Assembly: GCF_011634835.1 (NCBI RefSeq) | Contig: NZ_SIRP01000001.1 | Coordinates: 1 to 64,000 of the forward strand | From: Isoptericola sp. BMS4 | Lineage (GTDB): Bacteria; Actinomycetota; Actinomycetes; Actinomycetales; Cellulomonadaceae | Length of the DNA: 64,000 nucleotides | Direction: 5' to 3' | Shown: piece by piece, positions 17,142-24,489 of the stretch | How positions within the stretch are numbered: the stretch's first letter is position 1 | Layout of the letters: each line of letters starts with the position of its first letter | Program-made: the position numbers and the translations under genes | The notes under the pieces: model-generated | Databases searched by the model: none | Told to the model about the DNA's origin: nothing | Seen by the model: the letters and a program-made list of their open reading frames with translations, nothing else

Positions 17142-18128
17142 ATGCCTCGACCATTCGCACCTGCACCGCCGCGCCTCGTCGCCCTCTCGCTCCTGCAGGA
17201 AGGGCTCGTCTCGGCCCGCCAGTGCGAGGAGCACGGCGTGAGCAGCGCCCGGCGGGCCCGGCTCGTGGCCGCTGGCCGGTGGGCGCGGGTGACGCACGCC
17301 GTCTTCGACACCGACCCGACACCGCCCGCGCGACGCACCGGCACGGACGTGCTCGACCACCGTCGCCGCCGGCGGGTCTGGGCGGCGCTGCTCGCGTACG
17401 GCCCGGAGGCCGTCGCCGTGGGCGCGAGCGCCCTGGCCCTGCTCGGCGTCCACGGCCTGCCCGTCGACCTGACCCCCGAGGTAGCGCTGCACGGCGGGCG
17501 CTTCGGCCGGGCGCGGGACGGCGTCGTCGTGCGGCAGTACGAGGCCGGGCGGGTCCTGCGGGCCCGAGGTGCGCCCGTCATCGACCCCGAGCTCGCTCTC
17601 GCGCAGGCCGTCCCGACCTGGGCCCGACGGCAGGCAGTCACCGTCCTCGACAGCGCGCTCCAGCAGCGCATCGTGACCTGGGGCGGGCTGCACCGCGCGC
17701 ACGAGCTCGCCCGCGGCCGCCGCGGCGTGGCGCGGACCCACGACTGGTGGGGCCTGGCGCGCGAGGACGCCGAGTCCCCGCTGGAGACCTGGGCCAGGCT
17801 CGAGGCGGTCGACGCCGGCTGCCCGCCGGACCGGCTCCAGGTCGGGGTCGAGGACCGCGACGGCCGGTTCCTCGGCCGCGGCGACCTCGGCTGGTTGCTG
17901 CCGGACGGCCGCTGGTTCGTCGTCGAGGCCGACGGCGCCGGGGTCCACTCAGCACCGCAGGCGCTGTTCCACGACCGTGCCCGGCAGAACGCGATGGTGA
18001 CGGCGGGGTCGGCCGTCGTCGTCCGGGTGACCCACGGCGACCTCCGTGTCGAAGGGCGGGTCGGTGCCCAGATCGTCAGGTCGTTGGCAGCCCTCGGGTG
18101 GCGGCCCCGGCCGACGAGCACCACCTGA
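17142..18128 (+). CDS. AbiEi-like / DUF559-type protein
   Basis: A 328-residue protein. Residues 1-60 resemble the AbiEi antitoxin winged helix (LLQEGLVSARQCEEHGVSSARRARLVAAGRWARV). The C-terminal 100 residues resemble the Vsr-like DUF559 nuclease fold, with ESPLETWARL, a RGDLGWLLPDGRWFVVEADG strand pair and HDRARQNAM. The acidic residues fit a PD-(D/E)xK-type site, but a clear lysine is missing. Proteins with this layout are widespread singletons in actinobacteria. No toxin partner (AbiEii) is adjacent, so a functional toxin-antitoxin role is not supported. Its stop codon lies inside palindromic element E2, and E1 lies just before it. Confidence 0.75.
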   Translation: MPRPFAPAPPRLVALSLLQEGLVSARQCEEHGVSSARRARLVAAGRWARVTHAVFDTDPTPPARRTGTDVLDHRRRRRVWAALLAYGPEAVAVGASALALLGVHGLPVDLTPEVALHGGRFGRARDGVVVRQYEAGRVLRARGAPVIDPELALAQAVPTWARRQAVTVLDSALQQRIVTWGGLHRAHELARGRRGVARTHDWWGLAREDAESPLETWARLEAVDAGCPPDRLQVGVEDRDGRFLGRGDLGWLLPDGRWFVVEADGAGVHSAPQALFHDRARQNAMVTAGSAVVVRVTHGDLRVEGRVGAQIVRSLAALGWRPRPTSTT

Positions 18129-18170
18129 CCGCCGGTATCGGCCTCGGAGACGGCCACGGTGTTGTTCTCG
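18115..18170. repeat. Palindromic element E, copy E2 (supplies a stop codon)
   Basis: A 56-bp element that begins CGAGCACCACCTGACCGCCG, identical to E1 for its first 20 bases, and ends GTTGTTCTCG, identical to E3. The TGA within CACCACCTGACC is the stop codon of the DUF559-type gene, so the last codons (TSTT) are element-derived. The middle is poorly paired. Confidence 0.62.
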
Positions 18171-18193
18171 TCGGCGCGAGGCCCGGCGCGGAC

Positions 18194-18239
18194 GCACGAA
18201 GGCCCGCCGCTCGTCGTGACGAGCGGCGGGCCTTCGTGC
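18194..18239. terminator. Strong bidirectional hairpin between convergent genes
   Basis: A perfect 22-bp stem beginning GCACGAAGGCCCGCCGCTCGT with a two-base GT loop. It lies 36 bases beyond the hup stop on the minus strand and 66 bases past the DUF559-type stop on the plus strand, so it can serve both. Confidence 0.85.
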
Positions 18240-18275
18240 GGCTGACGCGGCGACGTGCGGCGCGTCAGCGGAGGA

Positions 18276-18560
18276 TCACTTGGCGACGGCCTTCTTCAGG
18301 ACCGAGCCGGCGCTGATCTTGACCCCGTGGCCCGCGGGGATCTGGATCTCCTCACCCGTGCGCGGGTTGCGGCCGGTGCGAGCGGCGCGCTCGACACGCT
18401 CGACCGAGAGCAGCCCGGTGACCTTGACTGCCTCGCCCTTGCTGAGCGAGTCCTCCAGCACCGCCTGGAAGGCGTTCAGGAACTCCTCGGCCTGCGCCTT
18501 GGTGAGGCCGTCCGACTTGGCGGCGATGGCCGAGACGAGCTCGGACTTGTTCAGCGACAT
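18276..18560 (-). CDS. hup: HU-family DNA-binding protein
   Basis: A 94-residue nucleoid protein that bends and compacts DNA as a dimer. It has the classic layout: MSLNKSELVSAIA, helical dimerisation region, GLLSVERVERAARTGRNPRTGEEIQIPA (the arm and Arg-rich DNA-contact region), and a C-terminal KISAGSVLKKAVAK. Two ATGs are in frame; I chose 18560 because GGAGAAGGG lies six bases upstream, whereas the earlier ATG at 18566 directly abuts the ribosome site. It lacks the long Lys/Ala tail of mycobacterial HupB. It is transcribed alone and followed by a strong hairpin. Confidence 0.95.
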   Translation of the reverse strand: MSLNKSELVSAIAAKSDGLTKAQAEEFLNAFQAVLEDSLSKGEAVKVTGLLSVERVERAARTGRNPRTGEEIQIPAGHGVKISAGSVLKKAVAK

Positions 18561-18733
18561 GTGCATCCCTTCTCCGGATCACGACGCACGCTACCCGCAC
18601 GTCGTCACGTTCCCGCCCTGACGGCTGCTCGCCGGCAGGACGGGGAACACACTATGGAACATCCGCGGATTCCTGCGACTTTTGCGGGCGTGGCGTGCGA
18701 TACGGCGTGGATCTCGCCCGCCGGCGGAGTCGA

Positions 18734-19471
18734 TCAGGCGTCCGGGCCGTCGCGGTGCCCGTCCGGACGGTCGTCGGGATCCTCGTCGTCGAGGTCCCGA
18801 TCCCGGCGCCGGCGGGCCAGCAGCACCGCCGCGGCGGTGCCGACGGCCGCGAGCACGGCGACGCCGAACAGCCACGACATCGTCCAGTTCGCCTCCCCGT
18901 TCTCGCTCAGCTCGGCGCCCGGCGCACCGTGCTGGTGACCGGAGGCGGCGGAGGCCGTCTCCTCGGGCTCCGCGGCGCCCGACGACGCCTCCTGGGTCGG
19001 CTCGGCGGTCGGCTCGACGGCCGGCTCCTCGCTCGGCGCCGGGGAGGGCTCCTCGGACGCGGCGCCGGCGACGTCGTAGGTGAGCTCCCCCTCGATCGGG
19101 TGGCCGTCCGCCGACACGACACGCCACCCGACGACCCACTCGCCGCCCGAGAGCCCGTCGGGCACGGTCACGGTGACGACCTCGCCGTCGACTTCCGTGT
19201 CGGCGGGCTCGGTCCCCTCCGACGTCGTCACGGCCGCCTGCGCCCCCGTGCCCAGCAGCTCACCGCTGAACGTGAGGGTGAGCTCGGAGGGCGGCTCGTC
19301 GAGGCTCTCGCCGTCGGGCGGGTCGGCCGAGACCAGCCGGTCGTGGGCGGCCGCGGGCGTCTCGGGGAGGACGACGGCCAGCATGGTCGCCGCGGCCGTC
19401 GCGAGGGCGGTGGCGAGCAGGGTCACGCGGTCCGGGAGGTGGCGCCGCACGGCGCCGGGTCGGGGGTTCAC
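18734..19471 (-). CDS. CopC-domain copper resistance protein, membrane anchored
   Basis: A 245-residue secreted protein. A signal peptide is followed by AHDRLVSADPPDGESLDEPP, the start of a CopC beta-barrel domain, with the typical GEWVVGWRVVSADGHPIEG segment near residue 110. The predicted cleavage after AAA would place the first His near the mature N-terminus, as in copper-binding CopC. A Pro/Glu-rich spacer and a HQHG stretch precede one C-terminal span and an Arg/Asp-rich cytosolic tail. GTG is the start, seven bases after TATCGT (19484-19479 on the minus strand), which fits a leaderless mRNA. No CopD partner is adjacent. Confidence 0.85.
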   Translation of the reverse strand: MNPRPGAVRRHLPDRVTLLATALATAAATMLAVVLPETPAAAHDRLVSADPPDGESLDEPPSELTLTFSGELLGTGAQAAVTTSEGTEPADTEVDGEVVTVTVPDGLSGGEWVVGWRVVSADGHPIEGELTYDVAGAASEEPSPAPSEEPAVEPTAEPTQEASSGAAEPEETASAASGHQHGAPGAELSENGEANWTMSWLFGVAVLAAVGTAAAVLLARRRRDRDLDDEDPDDRPDGHRDGPDA

Positions 19472-19576
19472 GGCCCCGACGATAGCGGCGGGCGGACCGC
19501 CCCGGGACCGGCGGTCGGCCCCGGGGCGGCGGCGCGGGCGAGCCCGGTGAACCTGGGCACGCGGCCGGGCGTGCCG

Positions 19577-20851
19577 TCAGCCGGCGAGCGCCTCGGCGGC
19601 GACGTCGAGACGGAGGGACGCCACGACGTCGTCGGCCCACTCCTTCGCGGCACCACCGTGCGGGTCGGCCGTCATGACGTGGCCGAGCCGGTCGTTGTTG
19701 TCGGCCGGCCGCACCACCCGGCCGGGGGCCGGCAGCCGGTGGGCGATGACGCGGGGGTCGTCGGCCAGGTCCGTGCCGCCGGGGACGGCGCGCAGCTCGC
19801 CGTCGTCGGCGGCCAGGAGGAAGGCGACGGCGGCGCTCGCGGCGCGGGGCGGCTCGTGCGCGACCGGGGCGTGCCCGAGCGCGAGGTCGACGACGGCGCC
19901 CAGCGGGTCGAGCCCCGTCACGAGCCGCACCAGGTCGAAGATGAACCCGCCGCCCTGGCGTGGGTTGAGCTCGACGACCCGCGGCCCCGAGGCCGTGAGC
20001 CGCACCTCGGTGTGGCTGACGCCGTGGGTGTAGCCGACGGCGTCGAGCGCGGCGACGACGTGGCGCTCGACGGCGGCGCGGGTGGCGTCGTCGAGCGGGG
20101 CGGGAAACAGGTGCCCGGACTCCACGTAGGCGCCGTCGAGCTCGGTCACGGACTTCGCGGTGATGCCGACGACCCGCGTGACGCCGTCGCGGGTGACGGC
20201 CTCGATGCTGCACTCGGGGCCGTCGAGGACGCGCTCGACGAGCGCGAGCCGTTCGAGGCGCTGCCCGCGGGAGTTGCGCTCGGGCCCGGTGGCGGCGGCG
20301 AACGCGGCGGCGAGGCCGGCCTCGTCCTCGACGCGGCGCACGGCCGTCCCGGAGTTCAGGTCGACGGGCTTGACGACGAGCGGGTAGCCGAGGTCGGCGG
20401 CGGCCGCGCGGGCGTCCGCCCAGGTGGCGGCGACGGCGTGAGCGACGTCCGGGACGCCGGCGACGGCGAGGGCCCGGCGCACGAGGTGCTTGCGCGTGGC
20501 GGTGCGCATCGCTGCGGCGGACGGGCCGGGCAGGCCGAGCGCCTCGGCGACGACTCCCACCGTCGGCAGGTAGTAGTCGCAGGTGGTCAGGACGCCGCGG
20601 ACCGGGGTCCCGGCCGCGGCGCGGTCGGCGGCGACGTCGCGCGCGGCGGCGGTGACGGCGTCGTCGTCGTTGGTCTCGGTGACGACCACCTCGGCGGCAC
20701 CGTCGAGGACCGGGTGCGCCGTCCCGTCAGGCAGCGTGTAGAGCGCCGGGTCGCGGGTGAGGAGCACGTAGTCCAGGCCACGGCGCGCGAGCAGGGGCGG
20801 GAGCATGAGGCCGGTCGAGTGGAGCCAGCTCTCGACCATCAGGACGGTCAT
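19577..20851 (-). CDS. ATP-grasp domain ligase
   Basis: A 424-residue ATP-grasp enzyme of the carbamoyl-phosphate-synthetase/PurK-like group that joins a carboxylate to an amine. Residues 1-105 are the N-terminal Rossmann-like part. The ATP-binding part has TRKHLVRRALAVAGVPD, GYPLVVKPVDLNSG (the phosphate-binding loop) and HTEVRLTASGPRVVELNPRQGGGF, whose E and N bind Mg-ATP. Similar ligases make dipeptides or modify amino acids. The ATG at 20851 begins the typical MTVLMVES strand, but has no strong ribosome site. A Zur/Fur-like box lies 45 bases upstream. Substrates are unknown. Confidence 0.8.
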   Translation of the reverse strand: MTVLMVESWLHSTGLMLPPLLARRGLDYVLLTRDPALYTLPDGTAHPVLDGAAEVVVTETNDDDAVTAAARDVAADRAAAGTPVRGVLTTCDYYLPTVGVVAEALGLPGPSAAAMRTATRKHLVRRALAVAGVPDVAHAVAATWADARAAAADLGYPLVVKPVDLNSGTAVRRVEDEAGLAAAFAAATGPERNSRGQRLERLALVERVLDGPECSIEAVTRDGVTRVVGITAKSVTELDGAYVESGHLFPAPLDDATRAAVERHVVAALDAVGYTHGVSHTEVRLTASGPRVVELNPRQGGGFIFDLVRLVTGLDPLGAVVDLALGHAPVAHEPPRAASAAVAFLLAADDGELRAVPGGTDLADDPRVIAHRLPAPGRVVRPADNNDRLGHVMTADPHGGAAKEWADDVVASLRLDVAAEALAG

Positions 20852-20894
20852 GGGCGGGGTGCCCGGCGAGCGGTGGCGGACAGCGGCGAGCAGA

Positions 20895-20909
20895 TAGGAA
20901 CGATTCTCA
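20895..20909 (-). promoter_or_regulatory. Zur/Fur-like box upstream of the ATP-grasp gene
   Basis: On the minus strand the site reads TGAGAATCGTTCCTA, a 7-1-7 imperfect palindrome that resembles actinobacterial Zur boxes (TGAAAATCATTTTCA type). It lies 44-58 bases before the ATG at 20851, in the divergent region with nadE. Metal control is inferred from sequence likeness only. Confidence 0.4.
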
Positions 20910-20978
20910 TGTTCACCGATCGTGGCACAGCGGCGCCCCGGCGGGCCGGACGCCACGCCCACCTCTTAGGCTCGGGGC

Positions 20979-23033
20979 ATGCCGGCCAGCAACGACTTCT
21001 CGTCCGCCTACGCCCACGGGTTCGCCCGGGTGGCCGCGTGCACCGTGCCCGTGACGGTCGCCGACCCCGCCGCGAACGCCGCCGCCGTCCTCACGGAGGC
21101 GCGCGCCTGCCACGACGACGGCGTCGCCGTGGCCGTCTTCCCCGAGCTGTGCGTGCCCGGCTACGCGATCGACGACCTGCACCTGGCCGACACCCTGCTG
21201 GAGGCGTCCCTCGACGCGCTCGCGGAGATCGTCGCCGCGAGCGCCGAGCTGCGGCCGATGCTCGTCGTCGGTGCCGCGCTGGAGGTCGGGAACCGGCTGC
21301 TGAACTGCGCCGTCGTCGTGCACCGGGGGCGGGTGCTGGGCGTCGCACCGAAGTCGTACCTCCCGAACTACCGCGAGTTCTACGAGAAGCGCTGGTTCGC
21401 GCCGGGCGACGACCGGCGCGGTGCCACCGTCGACCTGCCGTTCGCGGACGGGCCCGTGCCCTGCGGGCCCGACCTGCTGTTCCGCGCCGACGACGTGGCG
21501 GGGCTGACCGTGCACGTCGAGGTGTGCGAGGACATGTGGGTGCCGGTCCCTCCGTCCGCCGAGGCCGCGCTGGCGGGCGCGACGGTCCTGCTCAACCTGT
21601 CCGCCAGCCCGATCACGGTCGCCCGCGCCGAGGACCGGCGCCTCATGGTGCGCTCGGCGAGCGCCCGCTGCTCGGCCGCGTACGCGTACGCGGCGGCGCA
21701 GGGCGAGTCGACGACCGACCTGTCGTGGGACGGGCAGACGATGATCTACGAGATGGGCGACGAGCTCGCCGAGACCGAGCGGTTCCCGGACGGCCCGCGG
21801 CGGTCCGTCGCCGACGTCGACCTCGACCGGCTGCGGCAGGAGCGGCTGCGGCAGGGCAGCTTCGACGACAACCGCCGGGCCCTCGCGGACCGGGTCGAGG
21901 GCTTCCGCACCGTCGGATGGACGGTCGACCCGCCGTCGGGCGACATCGGGCTGCGGCGCACGGTGGACCGGTTCCCGTTCGTGCCCGACGACCCGGAGCG
22001 CCTGGCCCAGGACTGCTACGAGGCGTACAGCATCCAGGTGTCCGGCCTGGAGCAGCGGCTGCGCGCCATCGGGCAGCCGAAGGTCGTCATCGGGGTCTCG
22101 GGCGGCCTGGACTCGACGCACGCGCTGCTCGTGGCGGCCCGCGCGATGGACAGGCTCGGGCTGCCCCGCACGGACGTGCACGCCGTCACCATGCCCGGAT
22201 TCGCGACGACGTCGGCCACCAAGGACCGCGCCACCCGGCTCGCGACCGCGCTCGGTGTGCGGTTCGAGGAGCTGGACATCCGGCCGGCGGCGGAGCAGAT
22301 GCTGCGCGACCTGGGCCACCCCGCCGGGGACGGCGAGGCCGTGTACGACGTGACCTTCGAGAACGTCCAGGCGGGCCTGCGCACCGACTACCTGTTCCGG
22401 CTCGCGAACCACCGCCGCGGCATCGTGCTCGGCACCGGCGACCTGTCGGAGCTGGCGCTCGGCTGGTGCACGTACGGCGTCGGAGACCAGATGTCGCACT
22501 ACGCCGTGAACACGGGGGTGCCGAAGACCCTGATCCAGCACCTCATCCGCTGGGTCGCGGACTCGGGACAGATCGGCGGCGACGCCGACGAGGTGCTGCG
22601 CGAGATCCTCGACCAGGAGATCACGCCGGAGCTCGTGCCGACCGCCGACGGCGAGGCCCCGCAGTCCAGCGAGGCCATGGTGGGGCCGTACGCGCTGCAG
22701 GACTTCTCCCTGTTCTGGACGCTGCGGCACGGCCTGCGCCCGTCGAAGATCGCGTTCCTCGCGTGGCACGCGTGGCGGGACGCCGAGGCCGGCGCCTGGC
22801 CGCCGAGCTTCCCGCACGACGAGCGGTCCGCCTACGACCTGCCGACGGTCCGGCACTGGCTCGAGGTGTTCGTGCGGCGATTCTTCTCCTCGCAGTTCAA
22901 GCGCTCCGCCATCCCGAACGGCCCCAAGGTCTCCGCGGGCGGGTCGCTGTCGCCGCGCGGCGACTGGCGGATGCCGTCGGACGCCACCGCCGCCGCGTGG
23001 CTGGCCGAGCTGGAGGCGAACGTCCCCGGCTGA
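20979..23033 (+). CDS. nadE: Glutamine-dependent NAD+ synthetase
   Basis: A 684-residue two-domain enzyme that makes NAD+ from nicotinate adenine dinucleotide, ATP and glutamine. The N-terminal nitrilase-type glutaminase has its triad: E56 (FPELCVPGY), K125 (APKSYLPNY) and C183 (EVCEDMW). The C-terminal synthetase has the PP-loop GVSGGLDST and GTGDLSELALGWCTYG. The length matches the actinobacterial type. The ATG follows TAGGCT (20967-20972) by six bases, so the mRNA is probably leaderless. A family C palindrome begins 20 bases after the stop. Confidence 0.96.
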   Translation: MPASNDFSSAYAHGFARVAACTVPVTVADPAANAAAVLTEARACHDDGVAVAVFPELCVPGYAIDDLHLADTLLEASLDALAEIVAASAELRPMLVVGAALEVGNRLLNCAVVVHRGRVLGVAPKSYLPNYREFYEKRWFAPGDDRRGATVDLPFADGPVPCGPDLLFRADDVAGLTVHVEVCEDMWVPVPPSAEAALAGATVLLNLSASPITVARAEDRRLMVRSASARCSAAYAYAAAQGESTTDLSWDGQTMIYEMGDELAETERFPDGPRRSVADVDLDRLRQERLRQGSFDDNRRALADRVEGFRTVGWTVDPPSGDIGLRRTVDRFPFVPDDPERLAQDCYEAYSIQVSGLEQRLRAIGQPKVVIGVSGGLDSTHALLVAARAMDRLGLPRTDVHAVTMPGFATTSATKDRATRLATALGVRFEELDIRPAAEQMLRDLGHPAGDGEAVYDVTFENVQAGLRTDYLFRLANHRRGIVLGTGDLSELALGWCTYGVGDQMSHYAVNTGVPKTLIQHLIRWVADSGQIGGDADEVLREILDQEITPELVPTADGEAPQSSEAMVGPYALQDFSLFWTLRHGLRPSKIAFLAWHAWRDAEAGAWPPSFPHDERSAYDLPTVRHWLEVFVRRFFSSQFKRSAIPNGPKVSAGGSLSPRGDWRMPSDATAAAWLAELEANVPG

Positions 23034-23052
23034 CCATGCCCTTCCGCGGTGT

Positions 23053-23109
23053 CGAACATGGGGTTGGTCCGGGATCGAGCCCGTCAATCCCGGACCAACC
23101 CCATGTTCG
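23053..23109. repeat. Palindromic element C, copy C1
   Basis: Arms CGAACATGGGGTTGGTCCGG pair perfectly around a short loop. The element starts 20 bases after the nadE stop. The 18 or so bases between stop and arm (ACCATGCCCTTC...) are also shared with C2, so the full repeat unit probably begins at the stop codon. Confidence 0.88.
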
Positions 23110-23137
23110 GCAGGGGGCGGGGCGGCATGATGGCGGG

Positions 23138-24391
23138 ATGACCGCACCGATCCGCACCACCCGCTCCTCCGTCGCCCTCACGAACGGCTACGTCGTCCCC
23201 GTGGACGGCAACCCGGTCGACGGCGGCACCGTCCTGGTCGTCGACGGCGTGATCACCGCCGTCGGCGCCGACGTCGTCGTCCCGGACGGCGTCCGCACGC
23301 TGGACGTCGGCGGACGGTGGGTGCTGCCCGGCTTCGTCGAGTCGCACGGGCACGTCGGCGTCCACGAGGAGGCCGAGGGCTGGGCCGGGGACGACACCAA
23401 CGAGAAGACGGGGCCCGACGGCGCGCACCTGCGTGCGCTCGACGCGATCCACGTCGAGGACGAGGGATTCCGGGACGCGCTCGCGGGCGGGGTCACCTCG
23501 GTGGTGGTCAAGCCGGGCTCGGCCAACCCGATCGGCGGGCAGACGGTCGCGATCAAGACGTGGGGCGGGCGGACCGTCGACGAGCAGGTGATCAGCGACG
23601 CCGTGTCGGTGAAGTCGGCGCTCGGCGAGAACCCCAAGCGCGTCTACGGCGAGCAGAAGAAGGCGCCGTCGACCCGCCTCGGCGTGGCGGCCGTCATCCG
23701 GCAGGCCTTCCTCGACGCGCAGCACTACGCGGCCGCGCGCGACGCCGCGGCGGCGAAGGGCGAGCCGTTCGCGCGGGACCTGGGCTCCGAGACCCTCGCA
23801 CGGGTTCTCGCGGGCGAGCTCGCGTGGGACCAGCACACGCACCGGGCGGACGACATCGCCACCGCGCTGCGTCTCGCCGACGAGTTCGGCTACCGGCTCG
23901 TGATCAACCACGGCACGGACGGCGCGGCGATCGCCGACGTCCTCGCCGAGCGCGACGTGCCCGTCATCTACGGCCCGATGCTCACCTCGCGCTCCAAGGT
24001 GGAGCTGCGCGACCGCGACACCGGCAACCTCGCCCGGCTCGCCGAGGCAGGGGTCCGCGTCGCGATCACGACCGACCACCCGGTGGTGCCGATCAACTTC
24101 CTCGTGCACCAGGCGTCGTTCGCGGTGAAGGAGGGCCTGGACCCGCAGGTCGCGTTGGAGGCGCTGACGGTGAACCCGGCCTCGTTCCTGGGCCTCGACG
24201 ACCGCGTGGGCGCCCTGACGCCGGGGCTCGACGGCGACGTCGTGGTCTGGTCGGGCGACCCGCTCGACGTCACCTCGCGCGCCGAGCACGTCTTCGTCAC
24301 CGGCACCGAGGTCTACACCTGGGAGGCGGGGGCGGACGGCGGGCGCGGCGCGGGGCACGTCCGCGAGCGGGCGGAGCGTCTCGCCCGCTGA
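23138..24391 (+). CDS. Amidohydrolase (imidazolonepropionase-like)
   Basis: A 417-residue amidohydrolase-superfamily enzyme. The small N-terminal beta-sandwich leads to GGRWVLPGFVESHGHVG, the first metal site (HxH as HGH). Later come WDQHTHRADDI, NHGTDG and TTDHPVVP, which provide further histidines and the catalytic Asp. The C-terminus has NPASFLGLDDRVGALTPGLDGDVVVWSGDPL, as in many uncharacterised amidohydrolases that act on cyclic amides or ureas. The ATG follows CATGAT by six bases. The gene is bracketed by family C palindromes C1 and C2. The substrate is unknown. Confidence 0.88.
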   Translation: MTAPIRTTRSSVALTNGYVVPVDGNPVDGGTVLVVDGVITAVGADVVVPDGVRTLDVGGRWVLPGFVESHGHVGVHEEAEGWAGDDTNEKTGPDGAHLRALDAIHVEDEGFRDALAGGVTSVVVKPGSANPIGGQTVAIKTWGGRTVDEQVISDAVSVKSALGENPKRVYGEQKKAPSTRLGVAAVIRQAFLDAQHYAAARDAAAAKGEPFARDLGSETLARVLAGELAWDQHTHRADDIATALRLADEFGYRLVINHGTDGAAIADVLAERDVPVIYGPMLTSRSKVELRDRDTGNLARLAEAGVRVAITTDHPVVPINFLVHQASFAVKEGLDPQVALEALTVNPASFLGLDDRVGALTPGLDGDVVVWSGDPLDVTSRAEHVFVTGTEVYTWEAGADGGRGAGHVRERAERLAR

Positions 24392-24410
24392 CGACCATGT
24401 CCTTCTTCGT

Positions 24411-24473
24411 TGCCGAAAATGTGGTTGGTCCGGGATCGAGGGTCTCGATCCCGGACCAACCACATGTTCGGCA
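24411..24473. repeat. Palindromic element C, copy C2
   Basis: A 63-bp inverted repeat with arms TGCCGAA-N-ATGTGGTTGG and one mismatch. It begins 20 bases after the amidohydrolase stop, the same spacing as C1 from the nadE stop. It lies between convergent genes, so it could act as a terminator for both. Confidence 0.88.
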
Positions 24474-24489
24474 TCCGGGGGGCGGCGGG

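Noticed and set aside
17142-18128. A type IV toxin-antitoxin or abortive-infection system
   Set aside because: Only the AbiEi-like domain is seen. No AbiEii-type toxin gene is adjacent, and such singletons are common.
18194-18239. Another mobile palindrome family
   Set aside because: It is a perfect compact hairpin between convergent genes with no second copy, so a terminator is enough to explain it.
19549-19576. A further ECF promoter (GAACC-N16-CGTG)
   Set aside because: The -10 is CGTG rather than CGTC, and no plus-strand gene follows.
18695-24391. A 1,898-codon open frame on the plus strand
   Set aside because: Only its last 417 codons are a recognisable gene. The rest is antisense or out-of-frame reading of CopC, the ATP-grasp gene and nadE, as expected in GC-rich DNA with few stops.
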